From positions 1 to 20,048 of the forward strand of contig JAGGWO010000057.1 in the NCBI GenBank assembly GCA_021157485.1: a stretch of 20,048 nt of DNA, given 5' to 3'. The translations under genes were made by a program, and so were the position numbers. A model generated the notes under the pieces. The model saw only the letters and a program-made list of their open reading frames with translations, was not told where the DNA came from and did not search any database. The DNA is from Sulfurimonas sp. Lineage in GTDB: Bacteria > Campylobacterota > Campylobacteria > Campylobacterales > Sulfurimonadaceae. Of the stretch, positions 15,403 to 20,048 are shown in pieces (position 1 is the stretch's first letter; every line of letters starts with the position of its first letter).

Positions 15403-17428
15403 GTTTAGCGTTTAGTTCATCTGTCATTGTATTAAGGTGCTCAGCTGCTGCTGCTATCTCTTCAACACTTCTTGCGTTTGTAGATGAGATTTCATTTATC
15501 TCTTCAACTTTGCCTACAATTGTTTCTACATTTTTACCAGTATTTTCAAAATCTTGTACAGTTGATTCACTCGCATGAACTGCGTTACTAACAATATCTA
15601 CAGTTTCATTGATTTTCTCTTCAACACCTTGAGCGATATTTGCTAACTCTTGAATCTCCTGCGAGTTAGTGCTCATCTGAGTTGAAGCATCACCGATTGA
15701 TTGAACAACTACACTGATAGTTGCGTTTATTTCACTTAGAGTTTTTTGAGTTCTCTCTGCAAGTTTTCTAACTTCATCAGCAACAACAGCAAACCCACGA
15801 CCATGCTCACCTGCACGTGCCGCTTCAATAGCTGCATTAAGTGCGAGTAGATTTGTCTGGTCTGCAATATCTCCAATAACAACTAAAATAGTTTTTACTT
15901 CATTTGCCTCTTTTGATAACTCTTCCATATTTTGAGCAAGTTCAGCTTCAGTCTCTGCAGTCTCTTGAACTTTAGAAGTTAGAGAGATGATGTCATCTCT
16001 TGCAGTTCCTAAATTCTCATTTGCTTTAATGATATCCTCTCTGGAGTCTTGTGCATCAGATATTGCATCTATAATTTTATTTTGAACTTCTTTAGCTTGA
16101 GAACTTGCTTCATTTACAATTACTACTGACTCTTCAACCTTATTACCAACACCCAGTGCTGTAGTAGAGAGCTCATGAGAGATAGAAGCATTTTCAGTTG
16201 AAGATTGTTTTGAGTTTGTGATTAATGCCTGAAGAGAGTTCATAAGAGAGTTAAAACTTTCTCCCATCTGCATAATCTCTGTAGGAGCATTTGTATCTAT
16301 TCTTTTTGATAAATCATTTGTATCAGATATTTCAACTATTTTCTCTTTAAACCTATTTATGTGTTTTATGATACCAAATGAGACAAGTAAGAAAGCAAAC
16401 AGTACAACTACAACTAAAATACTAAAAGCCATCATTACTAAAAAGTCTCTTAGATTATTTGGCTCAATCATGACTTCTGCTTCATCTATCTCTGAAAGGA
16501 TAGCCCAGTTCAAATCTTGACCAATTTTCATAGGTGCATAAGAAGAGAGTACAGGATTTCCATTGTAGTCCATTACTATTTCAGTTGCTTTTTTTCCAGA
16601 CAGAGCATTTGTGCTTGCCTCAGTATCACAGTTTCCAGTAGTTGGATTTGCAAATGAAGCTTTAAGTGAATGTCCTTTTGGGTCTAAGAAACTATCACTT
16701 CTCATAAGTTTATCTTGACCTACTAGATAATCCTCTTGAGAATCCCCATAACCTTTTCTAAACTGCATGATTTTATTTATGCTTTTGTCTGAGATTTGTA
16801 ATACTATAATTGACTTCATCTCTCCATCTGTAATTACCGGAGCACCTAAGAACATAGCAGGAGCATCATCTGATGGAGCGTAAGGAGCCATATCTACAAG
16901 TACAGGACGTTTTAGCTCTTTTACTTTTTTGTAAACTTCTCCAAGTCCTGAATTTTTAAGAGAACCACTTCTTACATTTGCACCATAATCTGACTCTTTT
17001 GCTTGAGTGTACATAACGTGACCATGGTTGGCACAGATAATAAATATATCATAGTAACCATACTCTTTTGCATATTTTTGAAGAAATTGCTCATGTGGAG
17101 CTGTTTTTTCTACTGTTAATGGATTAGTAACTGGAAAGGTGTCACTATCCTTGACTTCTAATGTTTCACGAACATAAATCAAGTCATTTACCAAATCATG
17201 TACATTTTTACTCTCAGCTATAACATTTATATCACCAATTCTCTCTGCAAAAAAGTTTTGAATCTGATCCGCTTTGGAATCTCTTGCAGAGGTTAAACTA
17301 TCATAACTCTTTTTCATAAGAGCATTTTTACTAGTATTTACAGAGGCAATCGTTAGGATTGTAGCGAGAGTAATCAGTGAGCCGATGACCAGACTCAGAA
17401 CTTGAACTTTTATAGACATGTTTCTCAT
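15383..17428 (-). CDS. Methyl-accepting chemotaxis protein with periplasmic dCache-type sensor
   Basis: 681 residues. The N-terminal helix (about 8-30) and a second helix (about 330-353) bracket a periplasmic region of about 295 residues that looks like a double-Cache sensor, with the short motif [12 protein letters not shown] and the later ILSEID before TM2. A HAMP domain follows (about 354-406), then a long methyl-accepting coiled coil with the receptor hairpin tip ([32 protein letters not shown], about 525-565). There is no C-terminal CheR-tethering pentapeptide. ATG 17428 is chosen over an in-frame GTG at 17437 because AAGGG (17441-17437) gives 8-nt spacing. TATAAT lies at 17469-17464 on the minus strand. 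The ligand cannot be predicted. cheB overlaps its end, so the receptor comes with a dedicated adaptation pair. Confidence 0.94.
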   Translation of the reverse strand: MRNMSIKVQVLSLVIGSLITLATILTIASVNTSKNALMKKSYDSLTSARDSKADQIQNFFAERIGDINVIAESKNVHDLVNDLIYVRETLEVKDSDTFPVTNPLTVEKTAPHEQFLQKYAKEYGYYDIFIICANHGHVMYTQAKESDYGANVRSGSLKNSGLGEVYKKVKELKRPVLVDMAPYAPSDDAPAMFLGAPVITDGEMKSIIVLQISDKSINKIMQFRKGYGDSQEDYLVGQDKLMRSDSFLDPKGHSLKASFANPTTGNCDTEASTNALSGKKATEIVMDYNGNPVLSSYAPMKIGQDLNWAILSEIDEAEVMIEPNNLRDFLVMMAFSILVVVVLFAFLLVSFGIIKHINRFKEKIVEISDTNDLSKRIDTNAPTEIMQMGESFNSLMNSLQALITNSKQSSTENASISHELSTTALGVGNKVEESVVIVNEASSQAKEVQNKIIDAISDAQDSREDIIKANENLGTARDDIISLTSKVQETAETEAELAQNMEELSKEANEVKTILVVIGDIADQTNLLALNAAIEAARAGEHGRGFAVVADEVRKLAERTQKTLSEINATISVVVQSIGDASTQMSTNSQEIQELANIAQGVEEKINETVDIVSNAVHASESTVQDFENTGKNVETIVGKVEEINEISSTNARSVEEIAAAAEHLNTMTDELNAKLETFRT

Positions 17429-17454
17429 ATATAACACCCTTATAGCTTTAGATT

Positions 17455-17484
17455 ATGAATGTTATTATAAGTAACACTATTCAT
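17455..17484 (-). promoter_or_regulatory. mcp-cheB-cheR promoter with imperfect dyad over the -10 box
   Basis: TATAAT on the minus strand at 17469-17464 lies inside an inverted repeat read on the plus strand as ATGAAT-GTTA, 7 nt, TAAC-act-ATTCAT (17455-17484). The dyad over the -10 could be a repressor site. The rest of the 107-bp gap up to 17535 is AT-rich without other structure. Confidence 0.4.
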
Positions 17485-17535
17485 ATTGTGTTGTAATAAT
17501 TGCATAGTAAAAATTAAATCTAACTAAAATAGTGT

Positions 17536-18246
17536 CTAATTCAATAGATATGAGCCAAATAAGCCTAAAAGCCCACCAAAGATGCCACCCCAGACAACAA
17601 GCCAACCAAGGTGCTCTTTGATTAGTCTTTGAATAATCTCTTTTACCATTTGAGGTGTTAACTCATCTAGTCTTGAATCTATTACACGTTCTATAGACTT
17701 TAACATATCATCATTAAGTGATGAGCTCTGCATATGAGTCGCAAGTGTCTCGTTAAACGCAGTAGAGTTTACTATTTTTATAACTGCTGATTTCATTTTC
17801 TTTGAGAAAGGCTCACGCAGAGCATCAAGTGCAGATTCTCCGCCAAACATTCCAAGCATTCCACCAAAAGATGACTCCATTACAGTTTTACTTAGTGCAT
17901 CAAACGCAGGTGTGAAGTCAGTCTCTTCTATGATAGGCTCTAAGTTTATCTTCTTCTCTTCATTTTCAAAAAATGCTTCTAACTGCTCACGTGTGAAAAA
18001 CTCATTCATCATAAGGTTTTTTATCGCTTCTTTAAAAGATTCAAAACGAGCAGGGATTACACCAGAGCCATAAAGAAATGGGATTTTCTCAAAGAGCATA
18101 TGAATTGCAAGAAGATTAGTAAGAGCTCCAGAGAGTGCAAAAAGCCCAGTATATAGTAAAAGAGAGGAGAACTCAGTTACTGCAAATGATAAAGCTATGA
18201 GAAGTGAGGCAACTGCGTTTGTTATAAAACTTTTATTTAATTTCAA
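17536..18246 (-). CDS. DUF445 family membrane protein
   Basis: 236 residues from the TTG at 18246. DUF445 proteins (YheB/YjiN type) are inner-membrane proteins of unknown function. The N-terminal helices include the conserved GALTNLLAIHMLFEK signature, followed by PFLYGSGVIPARFE; the middle is a charged helical region with a glycine- and methionine-rich stretch (FGGMLGMFGGE). The protein ends in a hydrophobic helix, GWLVVWGGIFGGLLGLFGSYLL. An ATG at 18273 is also in frame, but it overlaps a TATAAT box (18277-18272, minus), so it would lie at or before the transcript start. The TTG has AAAGGA 6 nt upstream. It is divergent from the 157-aa gene. Confidence 0.87.
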   Translation of the reverse strand: MKLNKSFITNAVASLLIALSFAVTEFSSLLLYTGLFALSGALTNLLAIHMLFEKIPFLYGSGVIPARFESFKEAIKNLMMNEFFTREQLEAFFENEEKKINLEPIIEETDFTPAFDALSKTVMESSFGGMLGMFGGESALDALREPFSKKMKSAVIKIVNSTAFNETLATHMQSSSLNDDMLKSIERVIDSRLDELTPQMVKEIIQRLIKEHLGWLVVWGGIFGGLLGLFGSYLLN

Positions 18247-18252
18247 AATATA

Positions 18253-18277
18253 TCCTTTATTTAAAACCGGCATTATA
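18253..18277 (-). promoter_or_regulatory. Promoter and Shine-Dalgarno that fix a TTG start for the DUF445 gene
   Basis: TATAAT at 18277-18272 and AAAGGA at 18258-18253, both on the minus strand. The stretch TAAAGGATAYATTTTG is shared with the 5'-nucleotidase leader. On the plus strand TATTAT at 18287-18292 may serve the divergent gene, only 10 bp away. Confidence 0.55.
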
Positions 18278-18319
18278 CTAAAACGCTATTATTATGTAAA
18301 TAATATAAAAAGAGAAATT

Positions 18320-18793
18320 ATGAAACAAGAAAGTTACGAACTTTTTAAAAATGAAAGTGCCCACAATATTGTAAATGTTATTGCCTCTGAATTAGAGACA
18401 AGAAATGAGTCTCCTTTTTGGGCTGAGAAAGTTGCACCATTTTCAACTGCAATTTTAAGTGTTCTTATCCCTCTACGTGAGATGAATATGCTTTTTGATT
18501 CACAAGGCAAGGCAGTTAATGAGCTTACTCCTGAACTCTTTTTAGAGTGGAGTGATTTTGTGAGTCTTAAAATGCTTGCATTTACTATCCAAAAGTCAAA
18601 CGCAGCTGGTGAGTTACTTAGAACTAATCTTAAAGACGAAGTATGTAGAACTTACAAAGAGATAGATTTAAATCTTTTAGGTGATTATTTAGCACACTAT
18701 AGTGTAAATCTTGAAGATGAGCTTTTAGACTTTCCTATTGCACACTATAACCTGCATCAAGGGGTAAGTAACGTAATTAAATCACTTTTATAG
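18320..18793 (+). CDS. Unrecognised 157-aa helical protein
   Basis: Not recognised. An upstream in-frame ATG at 18197 exists, but that stretch lies inside the start of the divergent DUF445 gene and beyond the promoter gap. ATG 18320 with AGAGA at 18311-18315 is the likely start. The protein looks soluble and mostly helical: an N-terminal ESAHNIVNVIASELETRNES, a hydrophobic FWAEKVAPFSTAILSVLIPL stretch, and a C-terminal ENL/DELLDFPIAHYNLHQG region. No signal peptide or clear membrane helix. The last 6 nt overlap the convergent coiled-coil gene. The codon use is like that of its neighbours, so it seems native. Confidence 0.72.
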   Translation: MKQESYELFKNESAHNIVNVIASELETRNESPFWAEKVAPFSTAILSVLIPLREMNMLFDSQGKAVNELTPELFLEWSDFVSLKMLAFTIQKSNAAGELLRTNLKDEVCRTYKEIDLNLLGDYLAHYSVNLEDELLDFPIAHYNLHQGVSNVIKSLL

Positions 18794-20044
18794 AAGTTGT
18801 TTTTTGGATATGAGAGCCTTGATTAGAGACTCTCGTATAGATTGATAAGCATTTTTGTTTTGCGCAATAATACGTTGTTCTCTTTTGAGTTGTCTGCTTA
18901 TGGAGTCAATCTCTTTTTGCATGTGAGTGTATTGGTTCAATGTACCTTTATCGATACTCTCCTCTGATAAATCTTTTTTCTCTTGAAGTAGTTTAGCTAC
19001 TGTATCTTTAAGAGCATGAATATCTTTTTTCATCTCACTTCTTTGATCTTCATTGTTTATTTGGTTTAAAAGGTCTACATATCTCTCTATTTTTGTATTA
19101 TGATGTACTATATCATTATCAAAGCTTTGTCTTTTTTGAATCTGAGCAGTCTGGTACTCAAGTGGTGTAAGGTTTCCAATATATAATTTTTGTACCTGTT
19201 TATTTAACTCTAGTGACTCTTGCTGTAAGCTTTTAACTGTTTTCTTACTTTTGATATATATCTTAGTAATTGAAAGCATTGAACCAACATTCCATCTTAA
19301 ACCATCTTTAGACTCTAGAGATGGTACTTGATATTTTTTTCCATCAATAACAATGATATCTTGAGAGTAGTACTTTAAAAAGTCAATAATAGTAACGTTA
19401 CTCATTGCCATCTCATCAAGGAGCAGGTCTGCGATATACTCAAACACCTCTTTAAAATGAATCCTAAATATATAACCCGCAAAACCTGTGAAGAATCCAT
19501 CACTATCATCATATATTTTAACTAGACGTTCAAAAACAATGGCGTGTATATATGAAAATACATTTTTCTCATAAACTTCATTTGTTATTTTTTTAGATTT
19601 TAAATAGGTGTTAACAAACTCTTTTGCTACATGTAAAAAGAATTTTTTGTTTTCACTCTGTGCAAAAAACTCATCATAAAAGAGTTCAAGTTCATCTTCA
19701 TCAATTCCGTTATATCTACCTGCAACAGTGTTTTTGTCTTTCTCATCAACTTGATGTTTGTGTATTTTTTCATACAGCTTTATGAAAAACTCTCCATTTT
19801 TACTGATGACAATATCATTGTTAGAGAGCTCAAAGCCTCTTTTTATACTCAGTTTTATAGCCTCTTTAAAGTCACTCTCTTTAATGTCAATCTTTGACAT
19901 ATAAGCAGATAATTTTTGTACTATAGACTTTGGTATAAGTATTTGATTCTCTTTACCCTTATAGTCATACTCAATTAGCCCATCATTTGATTCAATTATT
20001 TCAACAATAGAGTCGATATTTTCACTGCTTAAGCTTATATACAT
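18788..20044 (-). CDS. Unrecognised protein with long C-terminal coiled coil (start uncertain)
   Basis: 418 residues from ATG 20044; not recognised. Residues 1-270 look globular and mixed alpha/beta, rich in Lys, Glu, Asp, Phe and Tyr, with hydrophobic helices (YIHAIVFERLVKIY, GFAGYIFRIHFKEVFEYIADLL) that are too polar for membrane spans. Residues about 275-418 are strongly heptad-like and predicted coiled coil, with many Lys, Glu and Gln. There is no signal peptide. The frame stays open to the right edge (only 4 nt remain) and no Shine-Dalgarno can be seen, so the gene may begin outside the window. The coiled coil suggests a structural, scaffold or partner-binding role, but this is only shape. 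It converges on the 157-aa gene with a 6-nt overlap. Confidence 0.75.
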   Translation of the reverse strand: MYISLSSENIDSIVEIIESNDGLIEYDYKGKENQILIPKSIVQKLSAYMSKIDIKESDFKEAIKLSIKRGFELSNNDIVISKNGEFFIKLYEKIHKHQVDEKDKNTVAGRYNGIDEDELELFYDEFFAQSENKKFFLHVAKEFVNTYLKSKKITNEVYEKNVFSYIHAIVFERLVKIYDDSDGFFTGFAGYIFRIHFKEVFEYIADLLLDEMAMSNVTIIDFLKYYSQDIIVIDGKKYQVPSLESKDGLRWNVGSMLSITKIYIKSKKTVKSLQQESLELNKQVQKLYIGNLTPLEYQTAQIQKRQSFDNDIVHHNTKIERYVDLLNQINNEDQRSEMKKDIHALKDTVAKLLQEKKDLSEESIDKGTLNQYTHMQKEIDSISRQLKREQRIIAQNKNAYQSIRESLIKALISKKQLL

Positions 20045-20048
20045 ATAC

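Noticed and set aside
18197..18319. N-terminal extension of the 157-aa gene
   Set aside because: It overlaps the divergent DUF445 coding start and both promoters; it reads as a shadow in the opposite strand.
18320..18793. Resemblance of the FWAEKVAPFSTAILSVLI stretch to type IV coupling proteins
   Set aside because: Short hydrophobic similarity only; no Walker motifs and no conjugation genes nearby.
1..20048. tRNA, rRNA, CRISPR array, insertion sequence or prophage
   Set aside because: None seen on either strand; nearly all sequence is explained by ordinary genes with short gaps.

Overview
The window is AT-rich, densely packed bacterial chromosome. It has Shine-Dalgarno leaders, TATAAT-type -10 boxes without clear -35 boxes, short overlaps between genes and several TTG starts. 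The gene content (an sqr-type sulfide:quinone oxidoreductase, a receiver-less CheB, GGDEF-EAL and hybrid kinase signalling, Campylobacterota-style codon use) points to a free-living, sulfur-oxidising member of the Campylobacterota, most like Sulfurimonas. This placement is inferred from protein recognition alone. No rRNA, tRNA, CRISPR array, phage gene, transposase or integrase was seen.

Layout. Positions 1-2498 hold the body of pepN (aminopeptidase N), cut by the left edge and carrying a short GC-rich palindromic block inserted in frame. After a terminator hairpin comes a sulfide:quinone oxidoreductase gene (2658-4124) with a small downstream partner gene (4165-4356). Next is a two-gene unit (4426-7517): a membrane protein with a catalytically dead peptide-deformylase-like domain, then a soluble hybrid histidine kinase (HisKA, HATPase, REC, Hpt). 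An OmpR-type response regulator (7535-8284, minus) converges on it. A cN-I-type 5'-nucleotidase (minus) is divergent from a coupled GIY-YIG/YaiI pair (9453-10151, plus). A membrane-bound GGDEF-EAL protein (minus) is divergent from a periplasmic MsrB-MsrA fusion (plus). An Aat-like aminoacyl transferase (minus) and a small S4 RNA-binding protein (plus) are divergent. The minus-strand unit mcp-cheB-cheR (17428 down to 14048) is a compact chemosensory adaptation operon with overlapping genes. The right end holds a DUF445 membrane protein (minus), an unrecognised 157-aa helical protein (plus) and an unrecognised coiled-coil protein (minus) that reaches the right edge.

How the genes work together. 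The window combines a sulfide-oxidation step (sqr) with much environmental sensing: hybrid kinase plus regulator, c-di-GMP turnover, and a dCache chemoreceptor with its own methyltransferase and methylesterase. Periplasmic methionine repair (MsrBA) adds oxidative-stress protection. The observations most worth a second look are: (1) the dead deformylase-fold membrane protein placed 2 nt upstream of a soluble histidine kinase; (2) three GTGATA-type repeats at exact 11-bp spacing in front of both sqr and the GGDEF-EAL gene; (3) the GC-rich palindromic insert in pepN; (4) the small His-rich protein next to sqr; (5) two genes sharing an almost identical leader that ends in a TTG start, and an aat-like gene whose Shine-Dalgarno is not followed by a canonical start codon.
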